From NCBI GenBank assembly GCA_963745675.1, contig CAVUYM010000023.1, positions 124,001-188,000 of the forward strand: 64,000 nucleotides of DNA, read 5' to 3'. This DNA comes from JAUIIK01 sp963745675. GTDB lineage: Bacteria; Chloroflexota; Chloroflexia; Thermomicrobiales; CFX8. Below the pieces are notes generated by a model. It made no database searches, was not told the origin of the DNA, and saw only the letters and a program-made list of their open reading frames with translations. Every line of letters starts with the position of its first letter. Position 1 is the first letter of the stretch. The position numbers and the translations under genes are program-made. Below are positions 44,129 to 52,149 of this stretch, piece by piece.

Positions 44129-45268
44129 GTGTGGAGTTTTCCGACTCTAGAACCGGTCGTTCTGGAACAGGGATCATTCGCAATTGACCGTATGTTGCCC
44201 CAGGCTGGCGAAGTGCTAGTTTCGGTTGGCGAGTCGGTCGCCACGAACGAAGTCATCGCCCGTTCCGAGGATGTCGATCAAACATTAACCCTCTATGTAG
44301 CCAGTGAACTCGGCGTCGCCAATGCAGAGCTGAGCAAATACCTGTCCAAGTCTATCGGTTCATCGATCCAGACTGGCGACATTATCGCCCGGGTTCGTCG
44401 GGGCCTTCGAACCGCAACGGTGAAGTCTCCGACAGACGGTACGCTCGTCTCCGTCGATGATTCGAGTGGCACTGTCCACGTAAGCTCGTCGCTCGGCAAA
44501 CGCGATCTTCTGTCGCTCGTTAACGGCGAAATTGAGCAGATAATCCCGAATCATGGGGCGGTGATTCGCACCTCTGGAACACGGCTGTATGGAATTGTCG
44601 GCTTTGGAACAGAAGCTATTGGTCCGCTCGTAGCTGGAGTGGATCGACCGGATCGAGAGTTGACCGCGGATAGTGTGTCAGACGAGTGGAAAGGGAGCGT
44701 CGTTCTTGGCGGTCTGACTGCTAGCGCTCCGACACTAACCCGTCTGCGAGAAGTTGGTGCGGCAGCCGTCATCATCGGTTCTATCCCTGAGGGCGACTTG
44801 CGAAGATTTCTGACTGGCGGGCAGATGAGCCAGGCAGGTTTCTGGAACCCGGTTACTGCAATCCACGGTGATCTTTCTCATCCTGCGATCGAATCACCAT
44901 TGGTGATTATCGTCACAGAAGGCTTTGGTCGTCGACCAATGACAGAGCGTATTTTCGAAATTCTGACGGAGAGAGTTGGCCAGTCGATATCGGTTAGTGC
45001 GCGAACCGCTATCGGAAGTAGCCTTGCCCGGCCCGAAATATATCTGGACGACGAAGAAGGTTCAGACCGCGGTATCGACAACCGCATCGTGGCGGGACGA
45101 TCCGTTAGAACTGTCGATTCAGGAGCTTTTTCGGTGCCAGGTGAGGCACTCGGTGAGCCCTATATCCGGCCGGACCGCTACGGCATTCGTCACGTCGTGG
45201 CGGAAGTTATGATGCAGTCCGGAAAGGTTCGAACTGCACCGGTGCCGAATATCGAAGTAATCGAGTAG
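44129..45268 (+). CDS. Hypothetical protein with barrel-sandwich-like segments
   Basis: Protein of 379 residues that I cannot place in a named family. Two segments look like lipoyl/barrel-sandwich hybrid halves: AGEVLVSVGESVATNEVIAR near residue 26 and ATVKSPTDGTLVSVDDSSGT near 92. A central part (SVVLGGLTASAPTLTRLREV and AAVIIGSIPEGDLRRFLTGG) has alternating strand and helix pattern. The C-terminal GYGI-like stretch precedes VVAEVMMQSGKVRTAPVPN. GTG start with GGAGG about ten bases upstream. It follows the MutL-like gene and ends before a strong terminator, so these are one transcription unit. Confidence 0.6.
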   Translation: MWSFPTLEPVVLEQGSFAIDRMLPQAGEVLVSVGESVATNEVIARSEDVDQTLTLYVASELGVANAELSKYLSKSIGSSIQTGDIIARVRRGLRTATVKSPTDGTLVSVDDSSGTVHVSSSLGKRDLLSLVNGEIEQIIPNHGAVIRTSGTRLYGIVGFGTEAIGPLVAGVDRPDRELTADSVSDEWKGSVVLGGLTASAPTLTRLREVGAAAVIIGSIPEGDLRRFLTGGQMSQAGFWNPVTAIHGDLSHPAIESPLVIIVTEGFGRRPMTERIFEILTERVGQSISVSARTAIGSSLARPEIYLDDEEGSDRGIDNRIVAGRSVRTVDSGAFSVPGEALGEPYIRPDRYGIRHVVAEVMMQSGKVRTAPVPNIEVIE

Positions 45269-45315
45269 TCGAATCAGATCCAGTCCGCCGATACGGGGAA
45301 CTAAACTCGATACAT

Positions 45316-45348
45316 AAAACGGCCGGGCAAATGACGCCCGGCCGTTTT
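45316..45348. terminator. Bidirectional intrinsic terminator
   Basis: AAAACGGCCGGGC and GCCCGGCCGTTTT form a perfect 13-bp stem with a seven-base loop, flanked by A and T runs on both sides. It lies between the convergent 44129-45268 gene and dnaK and would end transcription from both. Confidence 0.92.
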
Positions 45349-45370
45349 GGTTTAAGATCTTCGGTCGAGG

Positions 45371-47293
45371 TTAGTCTCCGACTTCGCGGAATTCGCCTTC
45401 GACGGTCGATTCATCTTCAGCTGCAGCGGGTTCGCCGTCGGCTCCTGCATCTGTGCCATTGGCCGCTGGTTCCTGAGGCGTCCCGGCTTCCTGATAGAGT
45501 GTTTCGCCAACTTTGGACAGCGTCGTCGTCAAGTCCTGATAGGCGGGACGCAGGCGCTCTATATTTTCAGGATCGTTGTCGAGAATATCGCGCACGTCGC
45601 TGATCTTGTTTTCGATGTCGAGCTTAAGATCGGACGGGATTGATTCCCCGTGTTCTTCGAGCGTTTTCGTCGCCTGGAAGGCCATCGAATCGGCAAGATT
45701 GCGTAGTTCAACGGCTTCTTTACGCGTCTGGTCTTCGCCGGCGAATCGCTCCGCTTCCTTGACCATGTTGTCAATCTCATCGTTTGTAAGGCCCGACGAG
45801 GCTGTGATCGTCACCTTTTGCTCGCGGTTCGTGGCCTGGTCGCGGGCCGTCACGTTGAGGATTCCGTTCGCGTCAATATCAAAGATAACCTCGACCTTCG
45901 GGACGCCGCGAGGCGCAGGCGGGAGGCCATCGAGGATAAAGCGGGCCAGCGTCTTGTTGTCGCCCGACATCGGTCGTTCGCCCTGGGTGACGTGAATCTC
46001 CACCTGAGCCTGATTGTCGGCGGCGGTTGTGAAGATCTGGCTCTTTCGGGTCGGAATCGTCGTGTTGCGCTCGATGAGTGGAGTGGCAACGCCGCCGAGG
46101 GTTTCAATGCCGAGTGTTAGTGGCGTGACGTCGAGTAGCAGAACATCTGTTACGTCGCCACCGAGTACGCCGGCCTGGATTGCCGCTCCGATTGCAACGA
46201 CCTCGTCGGGGTTGATCCCGCGGTGCGGCTGCTTTTCAAAGAAATCATTGACCGTCTTCTGAACGATCGGCATACGGGTCTGGCCACCGACGAGAAGTAC
46301 TTCGTCAATTTCAGCCTTCGAGATGTCGGCATCTTTGAGGGCAGAAGCCATTGGCTGGATGGTGCGCTTGATGAGGCCATCGACGAGCTGTTCGAGCCTC
46401 GAGCGGCTCAACGTGATGTTGAGGTGCTTTGGTCCATTCTGGTCTGCTGTGATGAAGGGCAGGTTGATCTCTGTCTGCTGGGCAGAAGAAAGCTCGATCT
46501 TTGCCTTTTCAGCCTCATCCTTCAGTCGCTGCAACGCCATAGGATCTTTGCGGAGGTCAATACCCTCGCGTGATTTGAACTCGTCGGCCAGGAAACCGAT
46601 GATCTCCTGGTCAAAGTCATCACCGCCGAGATGTGTGTCGCCGTTCGTTGCCATGACCTGGAAGACGCCGTCGGACAGATCGAGAATCGAAATGTCGTAG
46701 GTACCGCCGCCAAGGTCATAGACGGCAATCTGTTCGTCGCCTTTCTTGTCGAGTCCGTAGGCAAGGGCGGAGGCTGTCGGTTCGTTGATGATGCGAAGGA
46801 CATCGAGTCCGGCGATCTTGCCTGCATCCTTAGTCCCCTGGCGCTGGCTGTCGTCAAAGTACGCTGGCACGGTAATTACGGCCTGATCGACAGTTTCACC
46901 CAGGAATGCTTCGGCATCTGCCCGCAGCTTCTGTAGGATCATTGCCGAAATTTCAGGCGGGCTATACCAGCGATCGCCCATCTTGATCTCGATACCACCG
47001 TTGTCACCCTCGCGAGCTTCGTACGGAACCAATTCGAGGTCGCGCTGTACGACTGGATCGTCAAATCTGCGCCCGATAAAGCGCTTGACCGAGAAAATCG
47101 TGTTGTGCGGGTTTGTGACCGCCTGACGTTTTGCCAGCCGGCCCACGAGCCGCTCGCCGCTTGAGGACATCGCGACGACGGAGGGCGTCGTGCGTTCGCC
47201 TTCGGCATTCGAAATGACTTCCGGTTCCCCGGCGTCGATGACGGCAATGACCGAATTGGTGGTGCCGAGATCAATTCCAATTGTTCTTCCCAT
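45371..47293 (-). CDS. dnaK: Molecular chaperone DnaK (Hsp70)
   Basis: ATP-dependent chaperone of 640 residues. GIDLGTTNSVIAVIDAG is the first phosphate loop, TVPAYFDDSQRQGTKDAGKI near residue 140, VYDLGGGTYDISILDLSDGV near 188, and EVLLVGGQTRMPIVQKTVND near 330. The substrate-binding domain contains DVTPLTLGIETLGGVATPLI. The acidic low-complexity C-terminus is slightly different from the EEVD-like Gram-negative end. ATG at 47293 is chosen: GGAAAGG lies about ten bases upstream and GRTIGIDLG follows at once. Third gene of the hrcA-grpE-dnaK operon; dnaJ is not adjacent. Confidence 0.97.
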   Translation of the reverse strand: MGRTIGIDLGTTNSVIAVIDAGEPEVISNAEGERTTPSVVAMSSSGERLVGRLAKRQAVTNPHNTIFSVKRFIGRRFDDPVVQRDLELVPYEAREGDNGGIEIKMGDRWYSPPEISAMILQKLRADAEAFLGETVDQAVITVPAYFDDSQRQGTKDAGKIAGLDVLRIINEPTASALAYGLDKKGDEQIAVYDLGGGTYDISILDLSDGVFQVMATNGDTHLGGDDFDQEIIGFLADEFKSREGIDLRKDPMALQRLKDEAEKAKIELSSAQQTEINLPFITADQNGPKHLNITLSRSRLEQLVDGLIKRTIQPMASALKDADISKAEIDEVLLVGGQTRMPIVQKTVNDFFEKQPHRGINPDEVVAIGAAIQAGVLGGDVTDVLLLDVTPLTLGIETLGGVATPLIERNTTIPTRKSQIFTTAADNQAQVEIHVTQGERPMSGDNKTLARFILDGLPPAPRGVPKVEVIFDIDANGILNVTARDQATNREQKVTITASSGLTNDEIDNMVKEAERFAGEDQTRKEAVELRNLADSMAFQATKTLEEHGESIPSDLKLDIENKISDVRDILDNDPENIERLRPAYQDLTTTLSKVGETLYQEAGTPQEPAANGTDAGADGEPAAAEDESTVEGEFREVGD

Positions 47294-47367
47294 GGTTGCA
47301 AACCTTTCCGTCTGCGATTGCATACTATTGCCTGCCGGCCGCCATCGCAGCCGGAAATTCTAACTAA

Positions 47368-47958
47368 CTAGCTACTCTCATCCTCGCCGCGATCTCCTCG
47401 TCCAACCTTGACCATCGCTGGCCGTAGTACTTCATCGCCAATGAAATATCCGCGGCGATGTTCGCCAACGACGGTATCCGCGTTCGTAATGCCGTCCTCG
47501 ACTTCGACAGCGTCATGAAAGCTCGGATCGAAGGGTTCGCCCATAGCATCCATTGGGCGGACACCTTCAGACTCAAGCACTGCCCAGAGTTTGCGTTCTA
47601 TCAGGCGGAAGCCATCGATCCATTCACGACCGGCGGCTTCCGCGTCGACCGCGGCGAGGGCCCGTTCGAAATCATCAAGTATCGGTAGAAATTGCTGCAG
47701 CACTATCCGGCGCGTCTGTTTGCCGAGCCGCAACGTTTCCTGCTCTTTGCGCCTGCGATAGTTCGCCATGTCAGCGACTGCACGCTGGTATCGATCGAGG
47801 TTAAGAGCTGCTTCAGCCCTCAACAATTCAACGTCGGAAACGTTCTCGATCTCTGCTTCCTCTGCGAATTCAATCGCCGCCAGATCTTCAGCTGTCGGTT
47901 CATCCGGCCCCGCCGAGGCGGAATTTGGGCGATTCTTGTCAGTATCCGCACTAGTCAC
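47368..47958 (-). CDS. grpE: Nucleotide exchange factor GrpE
   Basis: Exchange factor for DnaK, 196 residues. An acidic disordered N-terminus (about residues 1-45) is followed by a long coiled helix (LLRAEAALNLDRYQRAVADM and ANYRRRKEQETLRLGKQTRR) and the compact beta domain (VRPMDAMGEPFDPSFHDAVE, then VVGEHRRGYFIGDEVLRPAM). Those motifs match the family well. GTG start overlapping the hrcA stop by eight bases; dnaK follows after 74 bases. Confidence 0.95.
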   Translation of the reverse strand: MTSADTDKNRPNSASAGPDEPTAEDLAAIEFAEEAEIENVSDVELLRAEAALNLDRYQRAVADMANYRRRKEQETLRLGKQTRRIVLQQFLPILDDFERALAAVDAEAAGREWIDGFRLIERKLWAVLESEGVRPMDAMGEPFDPSFHDAVEVEDGITNADTVVGEHRRGYFIGDEVLRPAMVKVGRGDRGEDESS

Positions 47959-49000
47959 GGTAATAAAGCTCCTGCATCATGTCGCTCATGAGGTCCGCCA
48001 TATAGCGGACGGTTGATATCGAGCGTTCGTAGTACATTCGAGTTGGGCCGACGATGCCGATCAAACCGGTGGCACTCGAATCGAGCCCATACGAGCCGAT
48101 CACAATGCCATACGGTTGAAGGAGATCGGCGTCGATCTCTTCGCCAATAAACACCTGCACATCACTTCCCGACGCGTCGATCTGCGGGAGCAGCATTGAT
48201 AGAAGTGCGCCTCCGCGCAGCAGCCGGACGATGCGCTGCATGCGTTCGCTTTCGAGGAATTCGGGTTGGCGCACCATATGCTCCAGGCCATCGTGCATTA
48301 CCTCTGTGCGTGCTCCTGACTCGCCAGACTCGAGAGTTGCGACGATGTGGTCAACCACAACCCGTTCGAAACCGGAAAATATCGCGAATTTCGATCGCAT
48401 TTCCGCTGCCGTCTGGTTGTCGAGAAGCGCGTTGAGCTTGCTGCTCACTGCGCTCAGGGTCTCCTGATCGACTTCCTCTTCGACGTGGATCATTGACTGC
48501 GTGACGGCGCTGTCCTGAGTAACAATGACTAACAGCACCATGCGGGCCTGCAACGACAGCAATTCAAAATGGCGCAAGCGCATTGAACGTTGTCGCGGCG
48601 ACGTCACCATCGCCAGGTGGCCGGCAAAATCGGCCAGGACCGCCGCTGACAGTTGAAGCCAGGCTTCAATCTGCGTCTCTACCTGTTTGAACTGATGTCT
48701 GATCATCAATTGTTCGCCGGTCGAAAGGTGTGAGCGTCGCGCATAGCGCTCCACGTACACACGATAGCCGCGGTCGGTCGGAATGCTTCCGGCTGACCGA
48801 TGAGGGTGCTGGATGTACCCCTGGTTTTCGAGATACGCCATCTCATTGCGAACCGTCGCAGGTGAGACGTTGAGCGGGTAGCTTTCAACCAGGGTCTTTG
48901 ATCCCACGGCCTTACCGCTCGCGACATACTCGTCCACGAGATATCTCAAAACTAAGTGTTGGCGTTCAGTCAGGTCTTCAAACATCATCATTCTCGTCAT
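47951..49000 (-). CDS. hrcA: Heat-inducible repressor HrcA
   Basis: Represses the chaperone operon by binding CIRCE; the GroE chaperonin keeps it active. The 349-residue protein has an N-terminal winged helix (LTERQHLVLRYLVDEYVASG, then SPATVRNEMAYLENQGYIQH), a GAF-like central domain, and the C-terminal GSYGLDSSATGLIGIVGPTR region with the MYYERSISTVRYMADLM end. The open frame starts right next to CIRCE; ATG codons at 49000, 48991, 48988 and 48985 are all possible and the later ones fit the family start better. The operon is autoregulated. Confidence 0.96.
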   Translation of the reverse strand: MTRMMMFEDLTERQHLVLRYLVDEYVASGKAVGSKTLVESYPLNVSPATVRNEMAYLENQGYIQHPHRSAGSIPTDRGYRVYVERYARRSHLSTGEQLMIRHQFKQVETQIEAWLQLSAAVLADFAGHLAMVTSPRQRSMRLRHFELLSLQARMVLLVIVTQDSAVTQSMIHVEEEVDQETLSAVSSKLNALLDNQTAAEMRSKFAIFSGFERVVVDHIVATLESGESGARTEVMHDGLEHMVRQPEFLESERMQRIVRLLRGGALLSMLLPQIDASGSDVQVFIGEEIDADLLQPYGIVIGSYGLDSSATGLIGIVGPTRMYYERSISTVRYMADLMSDMMQELYYRD

Positions 49001-49001
49001 T

Positions 49002-49028
49002 TTAGCACTCGTAGCCTTCGAGTGCTAA
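49002..49028. promoter_or_regulatory. CIRCE operator
   Basis: TTAGCACTC, nine bases, GAGTGCTAA: a perfect match to the CIRCE inverted repeat bound by HrcA. It ends one base before the first possible hrcA start and lies directly downstream of the promoter, so it covers the transcription start and ribosome region. Confidence 0.98.
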
Positions 49029-49038
49029 TCGTAGATGA

Positions 49039-49067
49039 ATGGTAACACTTGATATGACTTGTGTCAA
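49039..49067 (-). promoter_or_regulatory. Sigma-70-type promoter of the hrcA operon
   Basis: TTGACA (49067-49062) and TACCAT (49044-49039) are separated by exactly 17 bases on the minus strand. Transcription would begin near 49032, directly before the CIRCE element. Confidence 0.8.
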
Positions 49068-49119
49068 CAATAATGCATCAGAATCAGTGCTGGTAGGAAG
49101 CCGTTACGATGAGACCCGC

Positions 49120-50239
49120 CTACTCCTGAGGCGAATCGCCATTGTCACCCATCGTGTGGTGCAAGTAGGCGTCGATAAGTGGGTCGAGATCGCCATCAAG
49201 CACGGCTGCGATGTTACCCGTGGAATAGTCTGTGCGATGATCGGTGACCATTGTGTAGGGCTGAAGAACATACGAACGGATTCGATTTCCCCAGCCATCG
49301 ACGATTGCTTCGCCCTTTATCGCGGCCTGTTCTTTCTCTCGCTCGCGCAATTGCAATTCAGTTAAGCGCGCGCGGAGGATCTTCATCGCGGTCGCTCGAT
49401 TCTGCAATTGCGAGCGTTCATCCTGGCATGTAACGACGATTCCGGTTGGAATATGGGTGATCCGAACCGCTGAACTCGTCTTGTTGACATGTTGCCCGCC
49501 GGCGCCGGAAGCACGATACGTGTCGACTCGGATATCTTCGTCTCGAATCTGCACGTCCACGTCATCCTCGACTTCGGGCAGTACTTCTACGAGAGCGAAG
49601 GCAGTATGGCGTCTGTTTGCGGCATCAAAGGGCGATAGGCGCACTAGCCGGTGGGTTCCAGCTTCGCTCTTTGTGTAGCCATAGGCAAACTCGCCTCGGA
49701 ACTCGAGCGTCGCATTCTTGATGCCGGCTTCGTCGCCCTCATTGCGATCGAGCAAGGCAACTTCGAAGCCGCGTCGCTCGCCCCAGCGGGTGTACATGCG
49801 CACCAGCATTTCGGCCCAATCCTGAGCGTCGACACCGCCTGTGCCGGCGTGGACTGCCACGAGCGCATTACTCTGGTCATACGGGCCATCTAGCAGCAAT
49901 TCAAGCTCGAGATCATCGACTCGTTCAGACAGTGCCGTCGATTCGCGGCGAACTTCGTCAATGAGTTCCGGCTCGTCGTTGACTAGCTCGTCTATTTCCG
50001 CGAGCTGGCGCACCGTGTCGCGCATGTCGTTCCAGTTGTCTACGCGTGCGCGCAGGCCGTTCATCTCACGCATCATTCGACGCGCGCGCTCATTGTCCGA
50101 CCAGAAATCCGGTTCTGTTGTCTGTGCTTCTAATTCCTGGATGCGATGTTCGAGAGTGGGTAAGTCAAAGACGCACCCCAATCCGGTCGAGGCGCTGGCC
50201 TAAATCTGTGAGTAGATTCGTCGTACTTTGTTCCATCAT
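49120..50239 (-). CDS. prfB: Peptide chain release factor 2 (programmed +1 frameshift)
   Basis: Ends translation at UAA and UGA. GAGGQHVNKTSSAVRITHIP has the peptidyl-tRNA-hydrolysing GGQ loop, and RLVRLSPFDAANRRHTAF carries the SPF anticodon-like tripeptide specific to RF2. The main frame begins in mid-protein at DLPTLEHRIQELEAQ. A short upstream frame (ATG at 50239, MMEQSTTNLLTDLGQRLDRI) ends in CTT TGA C at 50170-50164, the autoregulatory shift site of RF2 genes. This break is therefore genuine biology, unlike the others in the window. No terminator was seen at the 3' end, which lies next to the hrcA promoter. Confidence 0.96.
50164..50179 (-). promoter_or_regulatory. prfB programmed +1 frameshift site
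   Basis: CTTTGAC at 50170-50164 makes the ribosome slip from CTT into the +1 frame at the UGA stop when RF2 is scarce. GGGG at 50179-50176, six bases before CTT, takes the place of the internal Shine-Dalgarno-like stimulator. Confidence 0.9.
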
Positions 50240-50399
50240 GCACTTTCGCTTGTGTGCGAAACAAACCAGCAGGGAAGTGTAACACCATCGCGGAAACAGG
50301 TCGCGCTTCCTCCGAGTCCCGAGTATCATCCGTGCTGCTGATGGGGATGGGAAATGGGGATCAACACTGAGGTTACGCGATCTGCTATCCAACCGGGCG

Positions 50400-51563
50400 T
50401 TGCTTGTCTTCATGCTCGGACATTTCACTGTGGACATGTATGGCGGCATATTGCCAATCATGTATCCAACGTTTGCGGATCTGTACGGCCTCAGCAATCA
50501 AGCCGTCGGCTATATCGCGTTGGCCTTCACTGCCGCCGCATCGCTAAGCCAGCCATTCTTCGGCTACGTTGCCGATCGATGGGGAAGCCGTTATCTCGCC
50601 GTCGGTAGCATGGCCTGGTCGGCGGTGATGGTCGGTCTGATCGGCGTCGCGCCAGCGTTTCCAGCGGTTATCGTCCTGGCGGTGCTCGCTGGATTGGGGT
50701 CAGGAGCCTATCACCCACAAGGCGCCTCGAACGCCGCCTCCGTCGTACGCGATGACAACCGAAATTCCGCGCTCGCTTTCTATACGATTGGTGGGACATC
50801 CGGGTACGCATTGGGTCCGCTCATTGGCGTATCAGCGCTGTTTTTCTTTGGGCGGACAGGAACGTTAGTTGTACTTCCATTCGGGATCATCATCGCAATC
50901 GGACTATTGCGTCAATTTCGACGCCTGAATCTCGGCTTGCCTCGTGGGCAGGATGGGTCTGGCGACGGCGTTCAACGTACTATTGCCTGGGCGCCGCTCG
51001 GGATCATCGTTCTGGTCGTCATGCTGCGCAACTGGGCGGAGAGCTCGGTGGTGAGCTTTGTGCCATTGTGGTTTGACGATCTCGGCTATAGTCCGGCGTT
51101 TTATAGCATCCTTCAGACGCTGATATTGGCCGCTGGCGCCGTCGGTACGCTCACCGGTGGCATGCTGGCCGATCGTTTTGGTCAGCGGCGCTTGCTTGTC
51201 ACTTCGCTTCTCGCGTCCGTCCCACCGCTGTTCGTTTTTGCGGCGTTTCCAGGCCCGCTATCGGTGGCGCTCGGTCCGCTCTTTTCTTTTATCGCCGATA
51301 TGAGTCTTTCAGTAACGCTCGTGCTCGCCCAGCGGTTCATGCCGGGGAGGATCGGTATGGCGTCGGGCTTCATTCTTGGCATCGGCTTTGTGACGGGTGG
51401 CATCGGGCTACCGGTGACCGGCGCGATTGCTGATGTTTACGGGTTCTCGCCGGCGATGATGGCAATGTCGGTCTTGATCGTATTGGCGGCACTTGTAGGA
51501 ACTCGCATACCGGGCAGATCGCGCGATCCAATAGCCACCTCGGTGGGCACTATTGGGGGTTAA
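50400..51563 (+). CDS. MFS transporter, fosmidomycin-resistance-like
   Basis: Proton-coupled efflux-type permease of 387 residues with 11-12 predicted helices. The start region MLGHFTVDMYGGILPIMYPT and ADLYGLSNQAVGYIALAFTA resembles the Fsr family; FFGYVADRWGSRYLAVGSMA is the canonical MFS loop 2-3 motif and GMLADRFGQRRLLVTSLLAS its second-half copy. Substrate is unknown. The frame opens with TTG at 50400, which trims the usual N-terminus; coding similarity (LRDLLSNRALLVFMLG) continues upstream, so an ATG at 50354 in another frame with an indel may be the true start. Its end overlaps coaE by 14 bases. Confidence 0.85.
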   Translation: MLVFMLGHFTVDMYGGILPIMYPTFADLYGLSNQAVGYIALAFTAAASLSQPFFGYVADRWGSRYLAVGSMAWSAVMVGLIGVAPAFPAVIVLAVLAGLGSGAYHPQGASNAASVVRDDNRNSALAFYTIGGTSGYALGPLIGVSALFFFGRTGTLVVLPFGIIIAIGLLRQFRRLNLGLPRGQDGSGDGVQRTIAWAPLGIIVLVVMLRNWAESSVVSFVPLWFDDLGYSPAFYSILQTLILAAGAVGTLTGGMLADRFGQRRLLVTSLLASVPPLFVFAAFPGPLSVALGPLFSFIADMSLSVTLVLAQRFMPGRIGMASGFILGIGFVTGGIGLPVTGAIADVYGFSPAMMAMSVLIVLAALVGTRIPGRSRDPIATSVGTIGG

Positions 51564-52149
51564 TTTCCGCCCAGAACTTCTCGATCTGTGCGCGAGTGGC
51601 TTCGAGCGTATCGCCATTATCTATGATGCGATCGGCCCTGGCGATCTTTTCTTCTTGCGGGGGTTGCGCTTCGATTCGGCGCAATGCTTCTGCGCGGTCG
51701 ATACCGTTCCGTTGTATTAGACGCGCAATGCGGACATCCAATCCCGCGTCGACGACCCACACTTCATCGCAATGATCGGCAATGCCGGCTTCGTAGAGTT
51801 TGATTGCGTCGAGAACGAGAACATCGGCGCCTGGTTGCTGTATGGCGTCGATCATTCGACTGACGACGATCGGGTGGATCAATTCCTCGAGTCGTCTGAG
51901 CGCCGCTGGATTAGAAAAGACGATTTCACCGAGAGCCCTTCGATCAATGCTGCCATCAGCGGCTAGGACATCGTCACCAAATTCCTTTGACAGAGGTTCT
52001 GCCAGACTGGAGTTTGGTCCCATCATCTCATGGACAAGCTTGTCGGCGTCGATCGTGTCTGCCCCAAGTTCAGCAAGCATATCCACGACGGCCGATTTGC
52101 CGGTCGCTATATTGCCGGTGATCCCGATCACGAGTCGGCGTCGGGTCAT
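51550..52149 (-). CDS. coaE: Dephospho-CoA kinase
   Basis: Final step of CoA synthesis: phosphorylates the 3'-OH of dephospho-CoA. The 199-residue protein has Walker A GITGNIATGKS at residues 8-18, ADTIDADKLVHEMM near 30, IHPIVVSRMIDAIQQPG near 90, and DEVWVVDAGLDVRIARLIQR near 130. All family motifs are intact. The start overlaps the ABC-F stop by four bases (ATGA). The 3' end overlaps the convergent MFS gene slightly. Confidence 0.95.
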   Translation of the reverse strand: MTRRRLVIGITGNIATGKSAVVDMLAELGADTIDADKLVHEMMGPNSSLAEPLSKEFGDDVLAADGSIDRRALGEIVFSNPAALRRLEELIHPIVVSRMIDAIQQPGADVLVLDAIKLYEAGIADHCDEVWVVDAGLDVRIARLIQRNGIDRAEALRRIEAQPPQEEKIARADRIIDNGDTLEATRAQIEKFWAEINPQ

